Assembly (NCBI GenBank): GCA_944392515.1
Contig: CALXWV010000012.1
Span: forward strand, 1-35,106
Direction: 5' to 3'
DNA: 35,106 nt
From: an uncultured Clostridia bacterium
Lineage (GTDB): Bacteria; Bacillota; Clostridia; TANB77; CAG-508
The notes under the pieces are model-generated. The model ran no database searches. It was not told the origin of the DNA and saw only the letters and a program-made list of their open reading frames with translations. Each line of letters opens with the position of its first letter. The first letter of the stretch is position 1. Positions 1-11,000 of this stretch are shown piece by piece. The position numbers and the translations under genes are program-made.

Positions 1-120
1 ATGATACTTGATTTTTTTGAAAAAATCTGTTAATCTGTATATAGTTTGATTGATTTTATATCAATCGTCAAGAGAGCTAGTGACGAGTTGTAAATATCTA
101 CGTCATTGGCACCACTTATA

Positions 121-1461
121 TTAATTATTTTTTTCTTTTAAAAATCTTTTTATTAAAAATGTTAAAAAGTATGGAAATGTATAAAATTTTTCGTTAAATC
201 CTATATTTTTATTACATAACTTTATTCCATATTTAATATCTTTAAACGAATTACTATTTATTAAATTATTTAATGATATCGTTGCATTATCATTCGCTTT
301 TACTTCAATAGGAATTAAAGAATTTTTATCTCTTATCATAAAATCCATTTCTATTTTTTTGCTATCATTTTTATAAAAAAATAAATCATACCCTTCTTTT
401 ACTAGCATATCACTTACAATATTTTCATACAAGGCACCTTTATAGGTACTCATATTTTCATTATTTCTTAAATCATCTTGTACTTCTTCATCTAGTGACC
501 CAATTAATAAGCCAGTGTCAGCAAAATACAATCTATAATTATCTGGATTATAGTTAGCTTTTAATGGTAGGCATGCTTGTTCCATTGCATAAGAAACATT
601 TACTATACCCGCATTTTCTAGCCATTCAACTATTCCAATATATTCTCTATTTCTTGCTCCATCTGCTATTTTTGATATTTGAAATTTTTTATTTTCATTT
701 CCTAAGAATACTGCTATTTTTCTATAACAATTTAATATCTTTGTTTTATCTAGTCCACCTGCATATTTTGTTATATCTTCTTCATAATCTAATAAGATTT
801 GTTGTTGCATTTTTAATATTCCACTAAAATTTTTATTTTCCACGAAGTGGCTTACAATAGCAGGCATTCCACCTACTATCATATAATCTTTAAAGTTTGA
901 CATCATCATATCATATTGCATATTACTTAATGGTTTTAAATTTATCATATTATTATATAAATCTTCAATTTGCTCATTACTGTATCCCTTCGCCCATAAA
1001 AATTCTTCAAAATCTAAAGACTTCATAATATAATCTTCTTTATTACCGACACTATTAGATTCAATTTCTTTGTAATTAATGCCCATTAAAGACCCAGAGC
1101 AAATAACATCATATCTTCCATCTTCTCTAAAAGATTTTAATGAGGTTGCTGTACTTACACAATCCTGCATTTCATCGAAGAAAATTAGTGTATCTTTTTC
1201 ATTTAGTTCAATATTAGGCATTTTTAAAGTAATATTTTTTATTATATTATCTACTTCAAAACCATCTTCAAATATTGTTTTAAATTGTGGTTGAAGTGCA
1301 AAGTTTATTTCAATAAATGTTTTATAATTATTTTTTCCAAAATTTCTGATTGCATTAGTTTTTCCAATTTGTCTAGCACCTTTTATTATTAGTGGTAACT
1401 TATCTTTATTTTTTTTCCATTCAATAAGGTAATTATCAATTTTTCTTTTTAATCTTTTCAT
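121..1461 (-). CDS. AAA-family ATPase with DUF4143 C-terminal region
   Basis: A 446-residue cytoplasmic ATP-binding protein of the widespread bacterial and archaeal AAA/DUF4143 family, whose cellular role is not established. Walker A is GARQIGKT (residues 28-35) and Walker B is LIFFDEMQD (about 92-100). It is followed by a sensor-type CSGS stretch. Residues about 260-295 look like a winged helix (ISKIADGARNREYIGIVEWL). Near residue 373-392 an EMDF...IEVKAND arrangement resembles the PD-(D/E)XK nuclease-like core typical of the C-terminus of this family. The start is supported by GAGAGGTG just upstream of the ATG. The gene stands alone: a terminator separates it from the upstream gene, and three phased repeats occupy its promoter region. 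The length is normal for the family. The family call is firm and the function unknown. Confidence 0.9.
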   Translation of the reverse strand: MKRLKRKIDNYLIEWKKNKDKLPLIIKGARQIGKTNAIRNFGKNNYKTFIEINFALQPQFKTIFEDGFEVDNIIKNITLKMPNIELNEKDTLIFFDEMQDCVSTATSLKSFREDGRYDVICSGSLMGINYKEIESNSVGNKEDYIMKSLDFEEFLWAKGYSNEQIEDLYNNMINLKPLSNMQYDMMMSNFKDYMIVGGMPAIVSHFVENKNFSGILKMQQQILLDYEEDITKYAGGLDKTKILNCYRKIAVFLGNENKKFQISKIADGARNREYIGIVEWLENAGIVNVSYAMEQACLPLKANYNPDNYRLYFADTGLLIGSLDEEVQDDLRNNENMSTYKGALYENIVSDMLVKEGYDLFFYKNDSKKIEMDFMIRDKNSLIPIEVKANDNATISLNNLINSNSFKDIKYGIKLCNKNIGFNEKFYTFPYFLTFLIKRFLKEKNN

Positions 1462-1482
1462 ATTTTCACCTCTCAGAATTAG

Positions 1483-1565
1483 TTTATCACATTTTTAGAA
1501 AGTTTTCAATATAATTTTATCACATTTTTAGAAAAATTTTGCTTGCGTTTTATCACATTTTTAGA
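1483..1565. repeat. Three 17-bp direct repeats at exact 33-bp period
   Basis: TTTATCACATTTTTAGA occurs at 1483-1499, 1516-1532 and 1549-1565, identical in all three copies and starting exactly 33 bases apart. The block fills the gap between the upstream terminator and the ribosome binding site of the minus-strand ATPase. A weak promoter can be drawn on the minus strand: -35 TTGAAA at 1504-1509, a 17-base spacer, and -10 TAAACT at 1481-1486, which overlaps the repeat nearest the gene. Phased identical sites over a promoter suggest an operator array. No binding protein is known; the ATPase's own winged helix is one candidate. Confidence 0.85.
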
Positions 1566-1586
1566 TTTTGTCGCTATTTTTATTAT

Positions 1587-1620
1587 AAAAAGCAAGCTTG
1601 ATATTTCAAACTTGCTTTTT
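1587..1620 (-). terminator. Rho-independent terminator of the 1624-3012 gene
   Basis: A 15-bp stem with one mismatch (1587-1601 with 1606-1620) and a four-base loop. On the minus strand it is followed by a T-rich tail. It begins four bases past the stop codon of the minus-strand membrane protein gene and insulates the ATPase downstream. Confidence 0.85.
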
Positions 1621-1623
1621 ATT

Positions 1624-3012
1624 TTACTCATCTATTTCTGTTTTTACCCATTCAATTGAATTAGCTATATTTTCAACTACATTTTCTATTTCATTTTCAT
1701 CTTTCATATTAAAACTATATATATCTACAGTTGCAACCATATCGTTATTTAAAATATAATACATATACTCTATTTGTTCTGGCTCAGTATTATAAGTTGC
1801 TTTTAGTTTTAATACATCATATCCTTTTTCAGTTTTAGATATTTCTTGTTCTATTTCTGGCTTATCTTCTGCGCTATTAATGTATTCAACCATGTAATCT
1901 CTTATTTTTTCAATTGAATCATACTCAGTTGTATCTACTTGAAAATAACTTACATTTAATCCTGCTGGATATGTAGTATAATCTATATTATTTACATCTA
2001 CTTCATTTGTATTTTCTATTGGAAAATTACTTATATATTTATAATAATTCCAACCTGATGTATAGTAATTAGTATATTCAGTCCAAGTTGTATTTATATC
2101 AAATTTAATTACACCATCTGTTACTTCTGTTGTTTCATTCTTTTTATATTGACCTGTAATAATTATTGCTGTTGATGCAATTATAGCTATTATTACAACA
2201 AAAATTGCAATTAAATTTGACTTATTTATTTTCTTTTTAGGTTTTACTTCTTTATTTTCATTCTCTTGCTCATAATAAAATTTACCTTTTTCTTTTTTTA
2301 CAATTTCTACTGATTTTAATATATCTAGTAATTTTTTATCTATACCTTTTTCTTCTAATTCTGCTTCTAATTCAATTTTTTCTATTGTATGCCCTTTTGA
2401 AACTGCATTATATTTTTCAAATATAGGTTTTATTTGTTCTATTGCTTGCTCTTTTACTTTTTCAAATTCTTCTAGAGTTTGCTCTTTATTATTTATTGTT
2501 CCCTCTGCTAACTCCTGCTTTATTTTTGCTGTAATTACTCCTCCACCTATTACAGTAAATACTACAGCAATTATTGTATCTCTTATAATTCCAGCTTCAA
2601 ATTCACTATTTTGATATAAATATTTAATTGTATTTACACTAACATTTAATCCTTCTGTATGTATAAGTATGATTGGTATAATTAATAAACTTGTTATAGC
2701 AACTATAATTATTGAAATTAACATTATAATAATTGGAAGCTTTTTTGTTACTTTCCCTTTGCAAAGCTTATATCCATAATATGCTCCTCCTGCAATAAAT
2801 ATTGCTAAAATTGCAATCATCATATTTCCATAGATATATGCTAATATCCAAGGTACTGCTCCTATAAATCCACCTATAACTGCACCAATTATTCCTGTAA
2901 TATAATTTACATTACTTATTTTTTGCAACTCTTTTATACTTTCTGCATTACTCTCTACCTTAATTTTCTCTTTTCTCTTAGATTTATTTTCATCTACCTT
3001 TTTATTTTCCAT
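1624..3012 (-). CDS. Polytopic membrane protein of unknown function
   Basis: I do not recognise this 462-residue protein. It has a charged N-terminal tail (1-35) and four hydrophobic segments at about 37-61, 63-84, 93-117 and 141-164. A charged, helical cytoplasmic stretch (165-265) follows, then a fifth membrane segment at about 266-288, and a soluble C-terminal domain of about 170 residues rich in Tyr, Thr and Glu that would lie outside the cell. The start is supported by AGGAGGAGTGT directly before the ATG. The upstream acyl-CoA synthetase gene ends nine bases away and its stop overlaps this ribosome binding site, so the two are almost certainly translated from one message. A terminator follows. 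The topology is inferred from hydrophobicity only. A role in the cell envelope is possible but not shown. Confidence 0.75.
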   Translation of the reverse strand: MENKKVDENKSKRKEKIKVESNAESIKELQKISNVNYITGIIGAVIGGFIGAVPWILAYIYGNMMIAILAIFIAGGAYYGYKLCKGKVTKKLPIIIMLISIIIVAITSLLIIPIILIHTEGLNVSVNTIKYLYQNSEFEAGIIRDTIIAVVFTVIGGGVITAKIKQELAEGTINNKEQTLEEFEKVKEQAIEQIKPIFEKYNAVSKGHTIEKIELEAELEEKGIDKKLLDILKSVEIVKKEKGKFYYEQENENKEVKPKKKINKSNLIAIFVVIIAIIASTAIIITGQYKKNETTEVTDGVIKFDINTTWTEYTNYYTSGWNYYKYISNFPIENTNEVDVNNIDYTTYPAGLNVSYFQVDTTEYDSIEKIRDYMVEYINSAEDKPEIEQEISKTEKGYDVLKLKATYNTEPEQIEYMYYILNNDMVATVDIYSFNMKDENEIENVVENIANSIEWVKTEIDE

Positions 3013-3021
3013 ACACTCCTC

Positions 3022-4710
3022 CTATTTTCCTATTTTTTGTAACTCTTTTTCGGTTTTCTTTATTTCTTCATTTCTTTTAACTTTTTGAGTTGTTGTTTTT
3101 ATCATAGGTTCATCTGTAACTATTATTTTCTTAATATGTTTAAAAGTTGGTAAAGTTTTGTTTATTTCTTTAATATCTTTCCATATTATTTTTTCATAAT
3201 CTTCTTTTTTAGTATCAGGATAATCTTTTTCCATAACTTCTTTGTTATATACTATTTTTGCCATAAGAAGAGTATCTGTATTTGATTCATTTCTAGCAAA
3301 TACCATACATTCTGCTACATAATCTAATTTAGAAATTAAAAATTCTAGTTCTTGAGGATATACATTTTTTCCATTTCTTAAAACTATAATGTCATTTTTT
3401 CTTCCAGTTATAAATATAAATCCTTCCTCATCTTTATATCCGAAATCTCCTGTTCTAAACCAACCATCTTTAAATGCTTCTTTAGTTTTCTTTTCATCAT
3501 TATAGTAGCCTAGCATTATATTTGGTCCTTTTGCTAATATTTCTCCTATTCCTTCTTTATCTGGATTATCTATTTTTATTTCAACATTATCTAGTGGATA
3601 ACCGATTGAACCTGGTTTATGCTTATTTTCAGCTTCGGCGGTAAGAACTGGAGAAGTTTCTGTAAGTCCATATCCTTGTATTGAATTAATTCCAAAATTG
3701 TTAAGTCCAATTATTGTATCTTTATCAAGTGATGCTGCTCCATATAGAACCATTCTAAGTTTTCCACCAAAGTTATCTATTATTTGTTTAAATACAATTT
3801 TTCTAATATCTATATGTATTTTTAAAAGTGCATTAGATATTTTAGTTAAATTATTTATTAATTTAGTTTTTCCTTGGTCAGCTATTGCTTTTGTTATCTT
3901 TTTATACATTGTCTCTAATACAAGTGGAACTGCAACAAATATTGATACTTCATATTCTTTTAAATTAGATTGTATATATCTTAAACCATCACAAAATGCA
4001 ATAGTAGCTCCACTGTAAAATCCATAAAGTATAGTTATACTACATTCGAATGTATGATGGATTGGTAAGAAAGATAGTAATGTATCATCTTGTCTTATTT
4101 TAAAATGTGTTTGATATGCATAAAGATTTGACAAAATATTATTTTGTGAAAGCATTACTATTTTTGCGGCACTTGTTGTTCCTGAAGTAAATAACATAAT
4201 TGACATTTCATCATTATTTAATGTTATATAATCATATAATTTATTCTTTTCTTTTATTAGTTTTCTTCCTTTTTCTAATAATTCTCCAAAACTAATTGCT
4301 TCATTTTCTTCGTCTTTTTTGTCTATGCATATTAAAGTATTAAGGTTTATTTCAGGATTATCTTTTAATTTTTCAAATAGTTCTTCATGCTTTTTTTCAT
4401 ATATAACTGCATCTACTTCACTTCTTTTTATTAATGATGTTATTTCTTTATCTGGAAGTGCTTTGTCTAGTGGTGCTATTATCATACCTCCACATGTAAC
4501 TGCTAAATAACTTAATACCCATTCATATCTGTTTTCTCCAATTAGTGCAACTCTTTTTCCTTTAAATCCCATATCTAACAATGCTGTAGCAAGTGCCTTG
4601 ACATCTTTTACAACCTCTTTATACTTTTTCTCCACATATTTTGCAGGTTTTTCTTCAAGATTTTTCTTATACTTATATGCAATATTATCTGCATAATTTT
4701 TTCCGAGCAT
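3022..4710 (-). CDS. AMP-forming acyl-CoA synthetase / acyl ligase, probably 5' frameshifted
   Basis: An ANL-superfamily adenylating enzyme that would activate a carboxylic acid, probably a fatty acid, as acyl-AMP and then acyl-CoA. Visible motifs: P-loop FTSGTTSAAKIVMLS (about residue 173-187; the usual G-x-P-K-G is changed to SAAKI), GYGLTETSP (about 346), RTGDFGY and GRKNDIIVLRNGKNVYP (about 420-450), and the A10-type lysine in QKVKRNE (about 545). The annotated ATG lacks a good ribosome binding site. The natural start is probably the ATG at 4763-4765, preceded by AAAGGATG and encoding the usual N-terminal helix, but one surplus A in the six-A run 4697-4702 puts it out of frame. It shares a divergent control region with the NRPS at 5065, so it may supply the acyl group for that pathway; general fatty-acid activation is equally possible. 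Confidence 0.85.
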   Translation of the reverse strand: MLGKNYADNIAYKYKKNLEEKPAKYVEKKYKEVVKDVKALATALLDMGFKGKRVALIGENRYEWVLSYLAVTCGGMIIAPLDKALPDKEITSLIKRSEVDAVIYEKKHEELFEKLKDNPEINLNTLICIDKKDEENEAISFGELLEKGRKLIKEKNKLYDYITLNNDEMSIMLFTSGTTSAAKIVMLSQNNILSNLYAYQTHFKIRQDDTLLSFLPIHHTFECSITILYGFYSGATIAFCDGLRYIQSNLKEYEVSIFVAVPLVLETMYKKITKAIADQGKTKLINNLTKISNALLKIHIDIRKIVFKQIIDNFGGKLRMVLYGAASLDKDTIIGLNNFGINSIQGYGLTETSPVLTAEAENKHKPGSIGYPLDNVEIKIDNPDKEGIGEILAKGPNIMLGYYNDEKKTKEAFKDGWFRTGDFGYKDEEGFIFITGRKNDIIVLRNGKNVYPQELEFLISKLDYVAECMVFARNESNTDTLLMAKIVYNKEVMEKDYPDTKKEDYEKIIWKDIKEINKTLPTFKHIKKIIVTDEPMIKTTTQKVKRNEEIKKTEKELQKIGK

Positions 4711-4765
4711 ATTCTAATAGCTCTCTATAATCTTTTAATTTAGGAATTAATTCTTTATTTTCCAT
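4685..4765 (-). pseudogene. Out-of-frame N-terminal piece of the acyl-CoA synthetase
   Basis: Reading from the ATG at 4765 gives 26 codons, starting MENKELIPKLKDYRELLEYA, before a stop at 4685-4687. This matches the helix that normally opens such enzymes. Removing one A from the six-A run (minus strand, 4697-4702) joins it in frame to NYADNIAYKYKKN of the main reading frame. Its SD-like AAAGGATG lies about 12 bases upstream of the ATG. So the real gene probably spans 3022-4765 with a one-base insertion or a sequencing error. Confidence 0.75.
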
Positions 4766-4863
4766 AATTTTAACACATCCTTTCAACCTTTTTTGCTATT
4801 TTCATAGCGTTGATTATTATTTTTTACTTTCTTAAAGCTGTTATTCCGTAGTATTTCGCCTAC

Positions 4864-4892
4864 ATAATATACTATAAAAAGAATTTAGTCAA
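4864..4892 (-). promoter_or_regulatory. Promoter for the acyl-CoA synthetase operon
   Basis: On the minus strand, -35 TTGACT (4887-4892), a 17-base spacer and -10 TATTAT (4864-4869). The implied leader is about 90 bases to the ATG at 4765. It lies about 100 bases from the divergent NRPS promoter. Confidence 0.6.
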
Positions 4893-4995
4893 TTGTATTT
4901 TGCTTTTTTCCATATTGTGTAATTTTTTATGGTTTATATTTTTTATTTCTAACAGCTTTCTCAACATTTTTTTACAAAAGTTTACTCTTTCTATA

Positions 4996-5023
4996 TTGCA
5001 TTTTCAGATTTTATGTGTATAAT
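4996..5023 (+). promoter_or_regulatory. Promoter for the NRPS operon
   Basis: -10 TATAAT (5018-5023), -35-like TTGCAT (4996-5001) and a 16-base spacer. Start of transcription would be near 5030, about 35 bases before the ATG at 5065, which has AGAGGATG as its ribosome binding site. Confidence 0.6.
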
Positions 5024-5064
5024 ATATGTAGATAAAATGGACTCATTTTGAGAGGATGTAGAAA

Positions 5065-8000
5065 ATGAATAAAATGTTGGAATTAAGTAGTCAGCAGAAA
5101 AATATTTGGAATACTGAGATGTTTTACAGTAACACAAATATTAACAATATTGGAGGTTATTTATTAATAAATGAACCTGTTAATATTGACCTCTTAGAAA
5201 AAGCAGCAAACCAATATATAAAAACAAATGAGGCATCTAGACTTCATTTTGATTTAAAAAATGGAGAACCTATTCAATTCGTTACTAATTATTCTCCATT
5301 TAAATTACCAATAATCTCTGTAAAAGACCTTAAAGGCTTAAGTAAATTAACTACAGAGCTTGTTTCAAAACCCTTTGAAATAATTAATTCAAATTTATAT
5401 AATTTTACTTTATTTAAATTGCCTGATGGCAAAGGTGGTATTGTCCCTGTTTTCCATCATTTAATTGGCGACGCTTGGAGTATGGGACTATTTATTACAA
5501 GATTTATTAATATCTATTCTGACTTGTTAAAAGGAACCACTCACTTTGAGGAAACTCCAAATTATGCAGATTACATTACTTCTTGTGAAGAATACAAAAA
5601 AAGTAACAGATATGTTAAAGATAAAGAATTCTGGGAGAAAACTTTTGATAAGTTACCTGAATTAACATTCATTTCTCGTAGTAAAGATGTATCTAGCTCA
5701 AAATCTCGTCGTAAAGTTTGTTCTTTTGATAACTCTCTTTATGACAGAATATTAAGCTACTGTCAAAATCAGAAATGTTCTATTTATACATTCTTTATGG
5801 CAATTTTTTCTATTTATTTAGCGAAGATTAATTCTACATCTTCTGCTATTTTAGGTAGCCCTGTATTAAATAGAAGTAATTTTAAAGAAAAAAATACATC
5901 TGGAATGTTCGTAAGTACAGTTCCATTCAAAATAGATTTAGATTCAAATATTAATTTCAAAGATTTTTTAGAAAAGGTTGCTTTACAGCAAGCTTCTATC
6001 TTTAGACACCAAAAATATCCTTATTTACAATTATTAGAAAATATAAAAGAAAAATATAATATAAGTGAAAACTTATATGATTTTGTGCTATCTTATCAAA
6101 ATGCTAGAGATAATAAAGAAACTTCAAGTATAGATTATAAAACTACTTGGGAGCCTATTTCTCATATTTCAGAATCTATTGAAGCACATTTTTATGATAT
6201 GGATGGAAATAATGGAGCTAATATTTTATATGATTATCAAATAGATAAATTTAGTGACAAAGATATTGAAATGCTACATAAAAGAATTTGCAATATTGCA
6301 AATCAAGCTATGCAAAATGCCTGTATAAAAGATATTTCTATTTTGTGTGAAGATGACGAGAAAATAATTAATACTTTTAATAATACTCCTTTTAATTACG
6401 ATAAAAATGAGAGTTTAGTTAGCATTTTTGAAAAAATTGTAAAGAAAAATGCTACAAAAAAAGCATATATTTTTAAAGGTCAAAAATTAACCTATAAAGA
6501 ATTAGATGAAAAATCTAATATAATAGCAAATTATTTAATAGGTAAAGGCGTAACTAAAAATGATGTTATAGGCATAATGTTTAATCGTTCTTTAAATCTT
6601 CCTATTTCTATTTGGGGAATTTTAAAAACAGGTGCTAGTTATATGCTAATTGACCCAAGCCTTCCAGAAGATAGAATAAATTATATGCTTACAAATGCAA
6701 AAGCTAAATATGTTTTGACTAATTTATATTTAAATTATGATTGTATAAACATAGATGAAATACTATCTAATAATACAAATATTACTTTACCTAAAGTTGA
6801 TTCTTCTAATGAAGATAGATTTTGCGTTATTTATACATCTGGTTCCACAGGCACTCCTAAAGGAGTTGAGCTAAAGAGAATTGGCGTAATAAACATGGTA
6901 AACAGCTATAAAAATATAATTCACACAAGCGAATGTAATGTATTTATTAGTACAAGTACAGTAGCCTTTGATATGTTTATAGTTGAAAATTTTGTATCTA
7001 TTCTCGATGGAAAAACTGTTGTTTTAGCTGATGAGGATGAGCAAAAAATACCTGTTTTTACAAGTAAACTTATAACAAATTATAATGTAGATTTTATATT
7101 AAGCACTCCTTCTAAAATATCACTTTTATTAGAAGAACCTAAATGTTTAAAAAATGTAAAAGTAATACAACTTGGTGGTGAAGTCTTTAAAGAGTCTTTA
7201 TATATAAAATTAAGAAAAGCTACATCTGCTAGAATATATAATGGATATGGACCTTCTGAATGTACAGCTTGTGCTTCAAATAAACTTGTAGAAAGCTCAA
7301 ATAATATTTGTATTGGAAAACCATTCTTAAATACTAAAATATTTATAATGAATAATGATAATAATATTTTACCAATCAAAACTCAAGGTGAAATTGTAAT
7401 TCAAGGTGATGGTGTTGGTAAAGGATATGTTAATAAATTTGATTTTAACGGAATTTATCATACTGGTGATTTAGGTATGATTTCTGAAAATGGAGAACTT
7501 ATTTACTTTGGAAGAAAAGATAATCAAATTAAACTACATGGTCTTCGTATTGAACTAGACGAAATTACAAGTAAAATAATGCAAATAAATGGTTTTACAA
7601 ATGCTATTACTGTTATAAAACAAGTTGGTGGTATTGACTCAATTTGTGCATATATTCAAAGTAAAGAAGTCTTTGATGAAACTGAAATTAAAGAGACACT
7701 CGCTAAAAGCTTACCAAAATATATGGTTCCATCACATATTGTAAGATTAGATACATTTCCTATTACTTTGAATGGTAAAATAGATACTAAAAAACTTCCA
7801 GACATAATTATAAAAGAAGATGATTTTGTTCCTTGTACTACAGTAACAGAAAAGAAATTAGAGAAAATATGCAAGGAAATATTTAATAAAGAAAAATTAA
7901 GTTCTAAAGCTAATTTCTTTGATTTAGGTGCAGATTCTCTAGCTATTATTAGATTTGTGTCTGAAATATATAGCAAATTTAACATAAAAGTATCTATACA

Positions 8001-11000
8001 AGATATTTATACATATCCATTTATTAATAGCTTAGCAAAATATATAGATAAATTATTAACTTCAAATGGTGTTTCAAATAAATCTAATAATATTATTAAA
8101 AAGCATAAAGAAGCAAGTTCTTACCCTGTTTCTTCAGCTCAAAGACGTATTTTCTATACTGTTAATATGGAAAAAGAAAATACAGCATATAACACACCAT
8201 TTGGAATAATCTTTTATAATAAACCTGATATAAAAAAATTAGAAGAAGCATTTAGAAAAGTTCTAAATAGTCATGATGCTTTTAAAACCTATTTTGTTTT
8301 AGAGAACAATGATGTGGTTCAAAAATTAGTACCAAAAGTAGATTTCACTTTAAAAACTTGTAATTATAAGAATGATAACTTTATAACTGCTTTTGATTTA
8401 TCTAAAGCTCCTCTTCTTCATGCTGAACTAGATCATTATGATAATAAATATTTATTACAACTAGATATACATCATATAATTTGTGATGGTTCATCAATTG
8501 CTATTTTTATGAAAGAATTATGTAATTTATATAACGGAAATGAAGTAAAACACTCTAAAATAGATTATATTGATTATGCTGTATCAGAAAAAATAAATGA
8601 GGACGATGAAAAATACTGGCTAAATCAATTTAAAGATGAGGTTCCTATACTTAATATGCCAACAGAGTTTGAAAGATCTTCTATTAAATCATATGATGGA
8701 AATAATGTATATTTAACCTTAGATAATTCATCTGATATATCTAACTTATGTAAAAAATATAATGTGACTCCATATATGTTCTTGCTATCATGTTTTTACA
8801 TATTACTTTATAAATATACAATGCAAAATGACCTTGTTATAGGAACACCTGTAATAGGAAGAAATAATCCTGATTTAAGTAATGTTATAGGTATGTTTGT
8901 TAATACTTTAGCAATTAGACAAAATATACAATCTACTAATAAATTTTCAGATTTTCTAAACTTAGTAAAAAATAATTGTTTAAATGCTTACAATCATCAA
9001 TCATATCCTTTTGATGAATTAGTAAAAAAGTTAAATGTAGTAAGATCTTCAAGCCATAGCCCTGTTTTTGATGTATTATTTACTTATGAAAGTGAAGGAG
9101 TCCCTGAATTTCATTTTGATAATAGCAAAGTAGATTATTACGTTCCTCAAAATAATACTTCAAAATTTGACTTTTCTTTGGAAATAACTCCAAAGAATAA
9201 CGGGTTTAAATTAAGATTAGAATATTGTACAAAACTTTTTAGTAAACGATTTATGGAAAACTTATTAGATTGTTATAACAACATAATAAAGTCTGTTATA
9301 AGCAATAATGATATTCAGATATCTCAAATTCAAATGCTATCTAATATTCCTAATATATATCCTACTTTAGACTATCCTAAAGAAGATAGAATTATAGATA
9401 TGTTTGAAAGACAAGTTTCTAAAACTCCTGATAGAATTGCTTTAGTATTTGGAGAAGAAAAATATACATATAAAGAATTACAAGAAAAAGTAAATAAACT
9501 TGCCTACCATTTGCATAGTTTAGGAGATAATGAAGTTATTGGTATTTTAATGGATAGAAGTGCTAATATTATAATTTCTATGCTTGCAATATTAAAATCT
9601 GGAGCAGGATATTTGCCTATCGATCCAACATATCCTGAAGAAAGAATTAAATATATTATAGAAGATAGCAAAGTAAATATAATTTTAACAGAAAATAAAT
9701 ATAAGGATATCATTCCTGTTAAGGCTGTTTTAGTTGATGATGAAAATATTTATAAAAAATATAAATCATTTGAAACTTCACAAACTCCTGATAGTTTAGC
9801 ATATTTAATTTATACATCTGGTTCTACAGGAAAGCCTAAGGGAGTTATGATTAAACAATCTAATGTAGTAAACTTTATTTATGGAACTCTTCATGATATG
9901 CCATTAAAAGATTTAACAATTGTTTCAATTACAACTATGTGTTTTGATATTTTTGTTTTTGAAAGTTTACTTCCTTTATGTTCAGGAATGAAGGTTATAA
10001 TGGCAAGTAATGAAGAACAGAATAACCCTATTTTATTAAATGACTTATGCTTAAAAAATAAAGTAGATGTAATTCAAACAACTCCATCTAAATTTAAAGT
10101 ACTAATGACAGATAAATTACCTTATTTGAAAAATCTTAAGGTTATATCTCTTATTGGAGAACCTTTTCCTTTAGATTTATTAAAAAATATAAAATCTGTT
10201 TCAAATACTAGAATATATAACATGTATGGTCCAACAGAAACAACAGTTGGCTCTACTTTAAAAGAACTAACTAAAACTAATAATATAACTATTGGTGTTC
10301 CATTACCTAATACTCATGCTTTAGTTTTAGATAATGATATGAACTTTGTTCCATATAATGTACCCGGTACTCTTTATATTGGAGGAGACGGTGTAACTAT
10401 TGGTTACAAAAATAGGCCTGAATTAACAGCTGAAAAATATGTTATATATAATGGCGAAAGAATATATAATACAGGAGATTTAGCTAAGCTTCTACCAAAT
10501 GGAGAATTAGAATGTTTAGGAAGGGCAGATTTTCAAGTAAAGGTTCATGGTTTAAGAATAGAACTTGGAGAAATTGAAAGTGATATTTGTAGTTATAGGG
10601 GGGTAAAATCTGCTGTTGTAACAGTAAAAAACGTACAAGGTAGAGACATCCTTTGTGGATATTTTGTTGCAGATGGTAGAGTATCTCTTTCACTTTTAAA
10701 AAAAGCTTTAGCTAAAAAGCTACCAAACTATATGGTACCAAATTATTTAGTACAATTAGACACCTTTAGTTATACTCCAAATGGAAAGATTGATAGAAAA
10801 GTTTTACCAGAACCAATTTTTAAAGCAAAAGAAATAGTACCTCCTAAAAATGAACTAGAGAATAGAATTCTTAATATATGGAGAAAAATACTATCTCTAG
10901 AAGAAATAAGCACAAATGATAATTTCTTTGAAATTGGAGGAGATTCTTTAAGTGCTCTTAGAATGCAAATAGAGTTAATGAAAAATAATTACAATGTTAA

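Noticed and set aside
1-120. Possible gene end or structured element at the window start, with a 7-bp hairpin at 48-66
   Set aside because: Frames are short and I recognise nothing in the translations; the hairpin lacks a T tail.
1483-1565. CRISPR array
   Set aside because: Only three 17-base repeats with 16-base spacers and no cas genes; too short for CRISPR.
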